Shown here: in pieces, positions 9,601 to 18,754 of the stretch | How positions within the stretch are numbered: position 1 is the first letter of the stretch | Layout of the letters: every line of letters begins with the position of its first letter | NCBI GenBank assembly: GCA_047615875.1 | Contig: JBLHGU010000001.1 | Coordinates: 62,001-126,000, forward strand | Direction of reading: 5' to 3' | Origin: JBLHGU01 sp047615875 | GTDB lineage: Bacteria; Pseudomonadota; Gammaproteobacteria; Arenicellales; CAJQKF01 | DNA length: 64,000 nucleotides | Program-made: the position numbers and the translations under genes | Notes under the pieces: model-generated | What the model saw: only the letters and a program-made list of their open reading frames with translations | Database searches by the model: none | Told to the model about the DNA's origin: nothing

Positions 9601-10198
9601 GTTATGTTTGGTGGTGGCATTGCCCTGTGAAGCACAACCACTTGTAGAGTCACTAAAACTGACTCGGCAGAAAAAATCTTTACCTTTACGCCTATACCAA
9701 AACGAATTTGTTGCGCTGATAATTAGTGGAATTGGTCAAACAGCTGTGGCCAGCGCTGTGGGCTATCTGGCAGGCCGACTAGAGTTTGGTCACCAGCCCC
9801 CAAACTGGCTAAACTTCGGCATAGCAGGTCACCCCACTGCTCAGCCTGGGAAGCTATTTCTCGTCGATCAGGTTAGTTCCAGTGGGTCGAGCTGGAATTA
9901 TCGAGTAAAAAGTGACTGCTCTACAAATTTGCCACGTTGTAATTGTTTATCAGCAAACCAGATCGAGCAGGAATTTAACGAGCCTGTTTTGTATGATATG
10001 GAGTGTGCTGGGTTTTTTCAATCCGCGTTGAAATTTGCGAATGCAGAACATGTGTATAGTGCCAAGCTGGTTTCTGATAATCGTCAGAGCGGTACTGGGC
10101 GGCTGGACAAAAATTCGGTTGTAGACCTGGTGAGAGACGCTGTACCTGAATTGATGTCCAATCTAATTACGCCTTTAATAAACGAATCTGGAATTTAA
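9572..10198 (+). CDS. Nucleoside phosphorylase/MTA-SAH nucleosidase-like protein
   Basis: This is a 208-residue protein of the purine nucleoside phosphorylase/MTAN fold. It has VVALPCEAQPLV at the start, IISGIGQTAVASAVGYL, LNFGIAGH, and YDMECAGFFQSALKF, which is the family's ribose-binding Met-Glu motif. The later VSDN holds the expected catalytic Asp. It is shorter than typical MTAN and resembles hopanoid-cluster-type phosphorylases, but no hopanoid genes are nearby. An ATG at 9572 and a GTG at 9581 both fit as starts. Confidence 0.7.
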   Translation: MRTVTGLKTKLCLVVALPCEAQPLVESLKLTRQKKSLPLRLYQNEFVALIISGIGQTAVASAVGYLAGRLEFGHQPPNWLNFGIAGHPTAQPGKLFLVDQVSSSGSSWNYRVKSDCSTNLPRCNCLSANQIEQEFNEPVLYDMECAGFFQSALKFANAEHVYSAKLVSDNRQSGTGRLDKNSVVDLVRDAVPELMSNLITPLINESGI

Positions 10199-10199
10199 A

Positions 10200-10910
10200 T
10201 TGAATGCTGCGTTGAAAAGGGCTCTGGTTACCGGGGCCAGTTCTGGAATCGGTGAGTCGATTAGTCGTCGTCTGATGGGGCTAGGCTGGGAAGTGATTGG
10301 TGTAGCACGCCAATCTGGCATAGAAAAGCCATCTAAGTGCACTCACCTTCTGCAACAGGATTTGTCCAGGCTGGAAGAGCTAGCTGATTTTTTTAAGCGA
10401 GTGATGGTCGATTACGGCCCTATAGATGCCGTTATCGGCTGTGCGGGGCAGGGCAGTTTTGGTTCTCTTGAGGAAACGCGCTATAACGACATCAGCGCGT
10501 TGATAAACCTTAATTTGGTCTCACAAATTTATCTTGCCAAGGCGTTTATCGCGAAATTTAAGCAACAACGGCGTGGCGATCTCATTTTTATAGGCTCTGA
10601 AGCCGCTCACGAAGCAGGTCGGAAGGGATCTGTTTATTGTGCCTCCAAGTTCGGACTGCGGGGTTTCGCCAAAGCGCTGCGTATGGATACGGGTAATCGA
10701 GGCGTAAGGATCAGTATCATCAATCCTGGAATGGTCGAATCGCCATTCTATGATGACCTTGATTTTAAGCCCGGTGAAGAGCAGAGTCAGCACCTGAGTG
10801 TCGAGGACGTAGCCGATGCCGTGCAAATGGTGATAACAGCACCTGTGACCACGGTTTTTGACGAAATAAATCTTTCAGCTTTAAATAAAGTGATTGATTT
10901 CAAAAAGTAA
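10200..10910 (+). CDS. Short-chain dehydrogenase/reductase (SDR)
   Basis: This is a 236-residue Rossmann-fold oxidoreductase. It has the cofactor loop TGASSGIG (residues 10-17), CAGQGSFG in the NNAG position, a catalytic Ser in FIGSEAA and YCASK for the Tyr/Lys pair. The start is a TTG one base after the preceding stop region; no in-frame ATG exists upstream of the glycine motif. Classical SDRs of this size oxidise or reduce alcohols and ketones with NAD(P). The substrate is unknown. Confidence 0.85.
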   Translation: MNAALKRALVTGASSGIGESISRRLMGLGWEVIGVARQSGIEKPSKCTHLLQQDLSRLEELADFFKRVMVDYGPIDAVIGCAGQGSFGSLEETRYNDISALINLNLVSQIYLAKAFIAKFKQQRRGDLIFIGSEAAHEAGRKGSVYCASKFGLRGFAKALRMDTGNRGVRISIINPGMVESPFYDDLDFKPGEEQSQHLSVEDVADAVQMVITAPVTTVFDEINLSALNKVIDFKK

Positions 10911-10934
10911 CAATTATATTTTAGGAAGTTCACA

Positions 10935-11528
10935 ATGAGTGAAGTAGTAAAAACACCGCCCAGAGACGCTATGGCAGACCGATTTCTGGGTTGGCAGTGC
11001 CTTGTACGCCAGTATTGTGTCAGGCAGTTTGCTGGCAAGCCTCTACCCGGTATGCGCCCAACAATTAGTGTAACGGGGCATGATACCGGAGCTGAATTGA
11101 ATGTGATTATGGTTCGAGCCGATCCAGCCCATTTGATTGAGCAGTTTAAGCACATGGTGCGTAGCATTCCTGACCCGAACCAGCGCTATGACAAGGCAGT
11201 TGAATTCTTTTCTGCTACTTATTATCAAAAGGCCAAAGAATTTTCTGATTTGTTAACGGCGTTATTTCCAATTGATTCGGTCTGGGCCGACAGACTTATT
11301 GCGGGTGACAGCTGTGACATGAGGTTTGAACAGGCTAATCAGTCTTATCATGTTGTCTGTAATGCAGTTGAGTTGACTGAAGACAACGAAGCATTTCAAT
11401 TAACCTATTGGCACAATTATCTATTTAACGAAAAATTGCCAGGTAAGGTTCGTATTCTAGGATTTCAGCCAGACTGGTCTAAAAGTTCTGGCGGCGAAAG
11501 CCAAAATACTGGCGCAGGACGGGTTTAA
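10935..11528 (+). CDS. Conserved protein of unknown function
   Basis: This is a 197-residue soluble protein with no signal or membrane segment. Distinctive stretches are DRFLGWQCLVRQYCVR near the start, YDKAVEFFSATYYQKAKEFSDLLTALFP in the middle, and WHNYLFNEKLP before ILGFQPDWS at the end. I recall similar proteins in alphaproteobacteria, with no assigned role. It sits 23 bases upstream of the MscS gene, so the two probably share a transcript. The Arg/Trp/Cys-rich N-terminus is unusual for a cytosolic enzyme. Confidence 0.75.
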   Translation: MSEVVKTPPRDAMADRFLGWQCLVRQYCVRQFAGKPLPGMRPTISVTGHDTGAELNVIMVRADPAHLIEQFKHMVRSIPDPNQRYDKAVEFFSATYYQKAKEFSDLLTALFPIDSVWADRLIAGDSCDMRFEQANQSYHVVCNAVELTEDNEAFQLTYWHNYLFNEKLPGKVRILGFQPDWSKSSGGESQNTGAGRV

Positions 11529-11551
11529 CGGAATAAACAGGCCAGATTTAT

Positions 11552-13807
11552 ATGATTAATACAAGATTTATAGTGAATAGTTTTTGTAGAATTTTCCTGG
11601 CCTGTTTGATGACAGCGCTTAGTCTGTCGGTGCTTGCTAATAGTAAGAGTGCAGGCAGTGGCGTTGATCTGGCAGCATCGCTACTTTCTGGTGGCTCCGC
11701 AAGTAATAGTGTATCTGTTGCGACACTCTCTGATCAGGAAGTCAGAGCACTGCTAATTAGTAAACTGGCAGAAGAAGAGTCTGCATCCGTTGCTAGCGTC
11801 GGAGCGAAAAGTTTGTCTGTTCAATTGTTGAATGGACTGCAGTCTTTTACCATGCGTTTACAGATAGAAACTGACAACTCCATTGCCGCTTTGTCGGATG
11901 CACCAATGCAAATGGAAAGTGTCTTGCGCAATTTAACTGGAGATCAGGGTTGGTCTGTGGTTGGTCATGCGGCCGGTGTTTTCTTATTGATGATTGCGCT
12001 GGCAGCAGCACTGGAATGGCTGGTTGAGCGCTGGTTAGGCGGGTTTCAAAAGCGGGTGCAGGAGAGTAATGTGGTCTCCGGCGGTTTTGGATTTCTGTTT
12101 ATGGGAACCGTCTTTCGACTACTGGGCTTATTGGTATTTGTGTTAGCAGCCTATGTTGTATCGCTGGTATTTTTCGATCGTTTTGATCCATTGCGCGTAT
12201 TGGTAACCACCTGGTTATTTATTCTGGCAGCTGGTCGTGGCGGGAAAATTCTTCTTGAGTGGCTATTGCCCTCGTCTGGTAGCAAGTGGATTGAAATAGA
12301 TAGCGCTGACTCCCGCTTCCTGTGTCGGGCGGGTGTGATGTTAATTTCAGTAGCGGCCTTTGGAATATTGCATTGTTCTCTGTTTTCAATTTTGGGCGTG
12401 TCCGAACACCTGCATCGATTAATGTTGATATCCTCAGGAGTTATTACGGCTTTACTAAGTGTCAGCATTATCTGGATATCTCGCGATATGGTGGCCTCGT
12501 TCTGGTTTAAGAATTCCATGATTGACCCTGAATCAGCAACCGCCGTCTGGATAAAAAGCTGGCATGTGCCTCTGATGATGGTGGTGTTGTTTACCTGTGT
12601 CCTGTGGATTTTGAATACCATGATTGGCCGTGCATCTGGTGCCGGAGCCGCATTTAATTTAATGGCGGTTGTTGTAGTTGGATTATTTGTCCGAGCGGCC
12701 ACGGATGTTCTGGAAAAACACATCAAAACTGGGCCCCCATCAGGGCTCATGTCTATCGCGACGCGAATGAAGACACCCAGGCGTGGTCTGTTGGTTATCG
12801 GTCTGGTTCTGATGATCGCTTTCCTTACCGAAGCACTCGGCCTGGGCACTTTTGGTATGGTCGGTGCCCAGCAGCGCACACTGGTTTTAAATTCTGCATT
12901 CAGCATTACCGGCACGCTGATTGTTGCGTGGATTACCTGGGAAATGATTCGCTCCTTTATCGATCGGTATTTGCCTGAAGATGCCTTTGCAGAAACCTCT
13001 TTGGAGTTCGATGGTGAGGGAGGCGAGGGTGCTCCTGCCAGCCGCGCAGAAACGCTATTACCCCTGTTGCGCGGGTTTTTGTTGGTAGTTGTTGTAGTAA
13101 TCGCCGTGCTTACCGTGCTGTCTTCCATGGGGATCAATATTGCGCCACTGCTAGCGGGTGCCGGTGTAGTCGGTTTAGCGGTTGGTTTCGGTGCGCAAAA
13201 ACTGGTGCAAGATGTTATTTCAGGAATCTTTTTTCTGGTTGATGATGCGTTTCGAACCGGCGAATATATAGAGACCGCTGGAATGCGTGGCACTGTAGAG
13301 AAAATATCCATTCGATCTATTCGATTGCGTCATCATCTGGGGCCAGTTCAAACAGTGCCTTACAGCGAGATGGCTACGGTTAAAAACCATAGTCGTGACT
13401 ACATCATTATGAAGCTAAAATTTCGTTTGCGTTACGATGTGGATATTGAAAAGGTTCGTAAAATCATAAAGAAAATTGGCCAGCAAATGATGGCCGACGA
13501 AGAGTTGGGCCCCGGTTTTCTTGCGCCGTTGAAGTCTCAGGGTGTGTTAGAAATGGAGGACTCTGCCATGGTTATGCGTATGAAGTTCACCGCCAAGCCT
13601 GGTGAACAATGGGTCATTCGCCGAGAGGCCTATCGTCGTGTTCGTGATGCATTGAGAGCGGATGGCATTGAATTTGCCCATCGCCAGGTAACTGTACACT
13701 TGCCGGAAACGGATAAGGTGGACCCTGACAAATTAAAACAGATCGCAGGAGCCGCAGCGCAACTTGAGCAGGAACAAGAGAAGCCAGTAAACGAAGACAC
13801 TCGATAG
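11552..13807 (+). CDS. Large MscS-family mechanosensitive channel
   Basis: This is a 751-residue membrane protein. A signal-like N-terminus (ending near residue 30) precedes a periplasmic coiled region of about 110 residues and some ten membrane segments. The pore helix lies at about residues 528-560 (AGVVGLAVGFGAQKLVQDV), followed by GIFFLVDDAFRTGEYIE and the beta and alpha-beta cytoplasmic domains. MscS needs only about 286 residues, so this is a MscK/YbdG/MscM-type large paralogue. Such channels vent solutes on osmotic downshock, in line with an osmolyte-using organism. Confidence 0.92.
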   Translation: MINTRFIVNSFCRIFLACLMTALSLSVLANSKSAGSGVDLAASLLSGGSASNSVSVATLSDQEVRALLISKLAEEESASVASVGAKSLSVQLLNGLQSFTMRLQIETDNSIAALSDAPMQMESVLRNLTGDQGWSVVGHAAGVFLLMIALAAALEWLVERWLGGFQKRVQESNVVSGGFGFLFMGTVFRLLGLLVFVLAAYVVSLVFFDRFDPLRVLVTTWLFILAAGRGGKILLEWLLPSSGSKWIEIDSADSRFLCRAGVMLISVAAFGILHCSLFSILGVSEHLHRLMLISSGVITALLSVSIIWISRDMVASFWFKNSMIDPESATAVWIKSWHVPLMMVVLFTCVLWILNTMIGRASGAGAAFNLMAVVVVGLFVRAATDVLEKHIKTGPPSGLMSIATRMKTPRRGLLVIGLVLMIAFLTEALGLGTFGMVGAQQRTLVLNSAFSITGTLIVAWITWEMIRSFIDRYLPEDAFAETSLEFDGEGGEGAPASRAETLLPLLRGFLLVVVVVIAVLTVLSSMGINIAPLLAGAGVVGLAVGFGAQKLVQDVISGIFFLVDDAFRTGEYIETAGMRGTVEKISIRSIRLRHHLGPVQTVPYSEMATVKNHSRDYIIMKLKFRLRYDVDIEKVRKIIKKIGQQMMADEELGPGFLAPLKSQGVLEMEDSAMVMRMKFTAKPGEQWVIRREAYRRVRDALRADGIEFAHRQVTVHLPETDKVDPDKLKQIAGAAAQLEQEQEKPVNEDTR

Positions 13808-13832
13808 TTTAATAACGTATGAGGTATTAGTA

Positions 13833-14117
13833 ATGACAAGAGAACCTGCAGTTCCAACAGTTCAACTGGACACCGATCGTGTATTGGTAACCGAGTGGCG
13901 TTTTGCACCGGGTGCTGAAACCACCTGGCATCGCCACCAATATGACTATGTAGTGGTGCCACAAACTACTGGGCAGCTACAGATAGAAACTACAGATGGA
14001 ACGATATATTCCGACTTAGTTACCGGTATTTCCTATTCGCGAGATCTTGGTGTAGAACACAATGTTATAAATCCGAATGATTTCGAGTTCGTATTTGTGG
14101 AAGTAGAGATAAAGTAG
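13833..14117 (+). CDS. Small single-domain cupin protein
   Basis: This 94-residue protein has one cupin barrel. VTEWRFAPGAETTWHRHQYDYVVV carries the first motif (His-x-His with a later acidic or Tyr position) and GVEHNVINPND carries the second-motif His. The family binds a metal in small isomerases and sensors. It lies 25 bases after the MscS gene on the same strand and may be cotranscribed. Function unknown. Confidence 0.72.
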   Translation: MTREPAVPTVQLDTDRVLVTEWRFAPGAETTWHRHQYDYVVVPQTTGQLQIETTDGTIYSDLVTGISYSRDLGVEHNVINPNDFEFVFVEVEIK

Positions 14118-14687
14118 CGCCTGAATTGTAAACACTCAAACTCGATAGTACGCTGGCCATAGGATTCATAGCAGTAATTCGGTATTCACTAAACTGATTC
14201 TTTGTAGTAATCACTCTTAGTGATATATCCAGCGACAGCTGTATACTTATTTCTGTTGAAAACTCGAAAATTAAAGATTGCCTTTTCTCTGACAACCACG
14301 ATTCATTAGAAAGGCTGCCAACATGTATGTTATGAAACTGTAGCCGGACCCTCAGATCAAATATTTCAGAATGGAAAGTGATCTACCTTGTCAGATAAAG
14401 TATGGAGCCCTAGAGAGGCTTATATTTTTCAGTTAACTCAAAAATCGGATTTTTTCAATAGGATATACTCAAAGTAGTCATTGATGAATCGAGTAAACGC
14501 CATTGGGTACTGCACTGCATTTGGCGATACCCAGCCAGTTGCGGATTAGCAGGTTTGTACTTAAAGTGAAATAACACCTCTTTCTTATTCCGTAGTCTTT
14601 TCAATTCAAAAATACTAATACATTACTTGACTTAAACCTAAGTTTAGCTATTAAAATCGCTACTTTGTTTCATAAGTTGAGAAGATA
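14118..14687. other. AT-rich intergenic stretch, no gene seen
   Basis: This stretch of 570 bases has no frame with coding character on either strand and marks the left border of a decayed segment. The only supported signal is the promoter candidate at 14627-14654 for the broken enolase-family gene. Confidence 0.6.
14627..14654 (+). promoter_or_regulatory. Sigma70-like promoter of the enolase-superfamily pseudogene
   Basis: TTGACT at 14627-14632 and TATTAA at 14649-14654 are spaced 16 bases, 34 bases before the ATG at 14688. A small inverted repeat, TAAAC-CTAA-GTTTA, fills the spacer and could be an operator. The call rests on consensus match only. Confidence 0.4.
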
Positions 14688-15794
14688 ATGAAAATAACCT
14701 AAATTAGTGTTTTTAAGAAATCCCTGCCTTACATTTCGGGAGAACTTGAGGTAGGAGATCGCTCCGCAGATCGTGGAGAGCTCTCGGATGATCTTTTCAA
14801 CAGCACAGTCGTGGTTCTTGACACGGACGCCGGAATCAGTGGATGCGGCGAGTCATGCCCTTGGGGAACCAGCAATCTCGGCGGGCTCCCCGCTATGAAA
14901 GGGCTTGCAAAGGCTTTGTTAGGTAATGACCCGCGTCAACTCAACAGAATCGAACAGGTGATGGATTCGGCAATAGAAAGTCACCCCTACGCAAAGAGCC
15001 CCGTCGACCTTGCCTGCTGGGATATCTTCGGTAAAAGTGCTGGAGTACCCGTTTACATGCTGTTGGGTGGAAAATTGTGCGATGGAGCCCCGCTGTATCG
15101 TTGTGTCATGGAACAGTCACACGAAAAAATACTGACCGAGATCGAAGAGTACAGAGCTGCAGGATACAAATTCTTTAAGCTCAGGGTTGGCATTAATCCA
15201 GAAAGCGACATTGAGCTCATCCGTACCGCAGCAAGCGCCACCAAATCCGGAGAGTTCGTGTATGTCGATGCAAATTGCCGGTGGACTCTGCATGACGCAT
15301 TGCGAGTGGTGAGAGCTGTTGAAGATCTTAATGTCATGATCGAACAACCATGCCTTACCTACGAAGAGTGTTTGCATGTGCGTTCACGCACGAATTTGTC
15401 GATGAAGCTTGACGAACTGGTGACTGATCAATCAATGGCAGAGCGAATGACACAAGACCTGATCGCTGACGTAGCCTGTGTGAAGATATCGCGACTTGGC
15501 GGATTAACGAAAGCTCGTCGAATTCGATACTACTTTGTCTATCACGGGGTAAAAGTAGTCTGTGAAGACATGTGGGGCGCTGAGATTGTTTCTGCGGCTG
15601 TGTCACATTTCGCAGCATCCACACCTAGGGAACTATTGTTCAATACTGCGGACTTGCATACTTACAATGCGGAGTCGACAGGAACCTCGGCGCCGCCGAC
15701 ATCAGTTGGGCGATTATTTTGCTCCGATGCACCTGGACTTGGTGTAGAGCCCGATTTCGAGAGCCTTGGGGATCCTGTGGCTGTCTATGAGTGA
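14688..15794 (+). pseudogene. Mandelate racemase/muconate lactonizing enzyme (enolase superfamily), in-frame stop at codon 5
   Basis: From the ATG at 14688 the frame reads MKIT, TAA (14700-14702), then ISVFKKSLPYISGELE and on without a break to 15794. The family's normal start is MKIT(K)ISV, so a single AAA-to-TAA type change explains the stop. The rest is a full capping domain plus barrel: KLRVG (normally KxK, here Lys-x-Arg), metal ligands in YVDANC, IEQPC and LDELV, and the second catalytic Lys in CVKISRLGG. It resembles hydroxyproline-betaine epimerases or cis-3-hydroxyproline dehydratases. Restart at the GTG at 14811 would lose 41 residues of the capping domain that closes the active site. 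Recent loss is likely because the remainder is intact. Confidence 0.75.
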
Positions 15795-15900
15795 AAAGCA
15801 GTAGCCCAATAATTGACTTTGACTTCTTTTTAATCCGCACAGTCACCCTATATGAGCTGAAATTCGAAAAGTAGTTGAGCTAATCGAACCGTTCGATGCA

Positions 15901-16427
15901 ATGAAACAGGCGTCTAAGATGGACGTACTCTCTTGGATAGATTCTGGCGTTGAATTATGTAGGCTGGAAAAACCTGCCGTTCCACCCAAACGTCTCCTTT
16001 CGTATTTTGCTGTTGTAGATAATGAACATATCCTTCTAGTTGATCACATCAATGTAGAACTGTGGCTGCCAACTGGAGGGCATGTAGAACCTGGAGAACA
16101 TCCTGGAATTACTGTGTTGCGCGAAGCTAAAGAGGAACTATCCATGGAAGCAGATTTTCTGCACGATAAACCACTATTTTTAACTGTAACAGAAACTGTT
16201 GGCCACATAGACGTCTCAATTTGGTACACCTTACGAGGTGGTCGAACTGATGGTTTGTTTTTGATATGTCCGCATTTCTTGGTGCTCGTTGGTTTCACAA
16301 GAAGGATGTACCACTAGATCGAACAGATAAACACATGGCGCGATTTCTCAACAAACTCTATCTACAATATCACATTAAAGAGCATATCGACGAAGAAGGC
16401 CTGGCCAGATTTTTCGAAGCATTGTAA
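15901..16427 (+). pseudogene. NUDIX hydrolase, frameshifted in a T run
   Basis: The N-terminal frame from the ATG at 15901 holds the NUDIX box as GGHVEPGEHPGITVLREAKEEL (spacing G-x5-E-x7-REAxEEL) and the following DVSIWYTLRGG strand. After the five-T run at 16258-16262 the frame derails and ends at 16317. Adding one T restores FDMSAFLGARWF and continues 54 codons to the TAA at 16425-16427, giving the usual C-terminus with a MARFLNKL helix. So one base has been lost; alternatively it is a sequencing error in a homopolymer. The intact protein would be about 175 residues and hydrolyse a nucleoside diphosphate derivative. Confidence 0.75.
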
Positions 16428-16577
16428 CCGCTAAGTGAAAACTCTACGGGTAAATTACTGGCAATAGCTTATCCACATCATCATAGCTGGTCATATTAAG
16501 TAAGTCAGTAAACACCCGCTTAAGGTAAGCATAGATTTTGCTATGCATACGTCGCGATCTGCGCGGTTACGTCCAAA

Positions 16578-17717
16578 TTACGATAGCTTTTGAAGCTCAG
16601 TCAAGGCCGCATCAATATCTTCACTACTATTATAAAGATGGGGTGAAAGGCGGAAGAAGTCTCGTCGTGGAGAGATAATTATGTTCGCGCGATTGAGATG
16701 CTTCACCACCTCTTGTGATGGAGTATTAGGCAGTTTGGCACTAATGATCGATGTGCGTTCATCCCCATTACGTGGAGATAATACTTCGGCACCAAGGTCG
16801 TCTAGTCCCGCTAGTAATCGATCCGCTAAAACTAAATTATGGGTCTGAATTTTTTCAACTCCTAAATCAGCCAGATATCCCACAGACTTTGCCAACCCCA
16901 TCGCGCAGCCATAGGCCATGGTGCTAAATTCAAAACGATGGGCCGTATCAGGATAGTCCTGATATTCAATATCGAGTTTCCAGATGTCTTTATTGCTGCG
17001 AAAACCAATCAAGCCAGGGTCGAGGCTACGTTGTAAATGGGGTGCTACATACATTGTGGATGCACCAAACGGACCACAAAGCCACTTATAACCAGCGGAA
17101 ATGATCGCATCCGCGCCTGATTCTGGAGCGTTGATAGGAATGGCCCCAGCAGACTGAGTAGCATCAACGATTAGTAGAGCGCCATGGGCATGACAGGCAT
17201 CGGCAAATTGTCGAATGTTATATTGTTGTCCACTGCCAAATTCCACATGGGAGAGGCATACCACTGAGGTTTGCTCATCAATTGCATCCAATAATTTCTG
17301 TGGATCCGTATAGCCGTTTTCACCCGGAATAAATTTAACTTGAGCACCGGTGTGCCTGGCGACTCGCGCAAATGGGTAAATGGTGGTGGGGAAAACAATT
17401 CCTGTAGTTAAAATTTTACTGCCCGCAGGCGGCATTATTGCCCAGGCCAGCGTTGCCAATTGCTCTGTTGCACTGGAAGCCACAGCAATGTCTTCAGGCC
17501 TGGCCTGTATCAGTCGGGCATGTGCTGAATGTAATTCGTCAAAAATAGTTTGTTCCGCATGCTCGTTGAAATTAACGGTACCATTCTCTGCCAGATCTCG
17601 GTTCCAGTCGTCGATGGCGAGTTGGCAACCGCGATACATTAGAGCAACAGAAGCCGTATTGAGATAGGTTGACTGTTTGGCGGCGGGGAAATCCGTTGAG
17701 GGGGCTAGTGCTTGCAT
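16578..17717 (-). CDS. Class V aminotransferase, cysteine desulfurase/isopenicillin N epimerase-like
   Basis: This is a 379-residue PLP enzyme. The Schiff-base Lys is K211 in SAGYKWLCGP; D185 and Q188 in VDATQSAG hold the cofactor ring, and SSATEQLATL near residue 81 binds phosphate. It lacks the C-terminal Cys loop of IscS, so it is better seen as a general aminotransferase, epimerase or lyase of the family. It stands alone on the minus strand among decayed genes and is intact throughout. The true substrate is unknown. Confidence 0.82.
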   Translation of the reverse strand: MQALAPSTDFPAAKQSTYLNTASVALMYRGCQLAIDDWNRDLAENGTVNFNEHAEQTIFDELHSAHARLIQARPEDIAVASSATEQLATLAWAIMPPAGSKILTTGIVFPTTIYPFARVARHTGAQVKFIPGENGYTDPQKLLDAIDEQTSVVCLSHVEFGSGQQYNIRQFADACHAHGALLIVDATQSAGAIPINAPESGADAIISAGYKWLCGPFGASTMYVAPHLQRSLDPGLIGFRSNKDIWKLDIEYQDYPDTAHRFEFSTMAYGCAMGLAKSVGYLADLGVEKIQTHNLVLADRLLAGLDDLGAEVLSPRNGDERTSIISAKLPNTPSQEVVKHLNRANIIISPRRDFFRLSPHLYNSSEDIDAALTELQKLS

Positions 17718-18754
17718 ATTTTATGTGGGATTAGATTGGGTTAGAAACATATAGGCTAGGATAGATAATTTCTAGTGGGATTACTAATAATAAGAAACAT
17801 CGGCGGGTTCTACAATTTCACTGTCTTCAATGGAACTCAAAAGCGCCGTTAGCTAATGCCATGGATCTTAAAAATAATGATACAACGCCAATTCGGCGCG
17901 CAGAAAATCCAAAAAAAGACGTTTCCGACCACTGGCGTGCCGCGGAGCGCTAGCATGCCGGTGGCAAGGCGAAGTCAGAATACGGGATTATCCAGCCAGA
18001 ATTATGGAATGTAATAGGCACTCTGTATTGGCGCTTTAGAGAGTGCTGCAACTTGTCTTGCCATACAGTAGGGCAAGCTAACAACGAATAATCCATCAAG
18101 TACAAAATACAATGCTCCTAGCGTGGTTCGATCAGCTAATTTTCTTAACATGTACACGTATTTAATATACTCAACAAGCGGGCTACATTGTTGAGCATTA
18201 ATTTTCAGCCCGATAATGCCGGTTTTCTGTTCGTAGTATTTCTTCGAAGGGTCATACTCATCACTGAAGCTGCTGTTTCCCTGAATAGACGAATCAAGAA
18301 TGAATTAGCTCTCATCGGCATACAAGTCCCTGGCTGTGCATATTTTTTGGCTTCTGTGGAAAAATTATCCGACTGGACTAAGCCTAATTTTTCAATACCG
18401 AAACGAATATCTCCCATCAAAACATAATCGGCTCGTTGTCCCTGTGATTCGCATATCAGGTCTTTAATGCTTGCGACTGAACCCTTTTGCAAGAAAGGCG
18501 CGGTAGACTAGACTCCATTCCGTGGTTTGGTTTTATAACCTTTACCCGCCTGTAAACTGTTGTGGCATCCACGGTTAAACTTTTCTTTTAAATCAGGACT
18601 AAAGATGAAGTTTGAATCAAACCAGGCATCAACGGTTTGTTGCACGGTGGCCCACTAGTGGGCATGCTGGGTTCTACCGAGAAGGCGTCCGGGTGACTGG
18701 CTCCTCAACTTACTCTTCTGAAAATAAAAAACGTACCAAATCTAAGTTATTCGC
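17718..18754. other. Decayed intergenic region of about 1 kb
   Basis: I see no convincing intact gene. Possible debris: a plus-strand frame from the ATG at 17861 that reads 30 codons, hits a TAG at 17951-17953 and stays open for about 45 codons more; and a short minus-strand frame near 18525-18655 whose protein contains TVDAWFDSNFIF. Two short opposing frames at 18188-18427 (+) and 18205-18492 (-) cover the same bases and match no family I know. Near-complementary arms at 17929-17940 and 17953-17964 form a stable hairpin, with a T-rich tract beyond it on the minus strand. Confidence 0.5.
17912..17964 (-). terminator. Possible minus-strand terminator
   Basis: The 12-bp arms CCACTGGCGTGC and GCATGCCGGTGG pair with two G-T wobbles around a 12-base loop. 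On the minus strand a run of seven T follows about 12 bases beyond the stem. It would stop leftward transcription before the aminotransferase promoter. The gap to the T tract makes it weak. Confidence 0.3.

Noticed and set aside
12151..13311. Long minus-strand frame of 386 codons opposite the MscS gene
   Set aside because: It is rich in Thr/Pro/Ile with no domain and mirrors codon bias of the strong MscS frame; the plus-strand gene has clear homology.
18188..18492. Opposing short frames of 79 and 95 codons
   Set aside because: They cover the same bases, neither matches a family, and the area is decayed.
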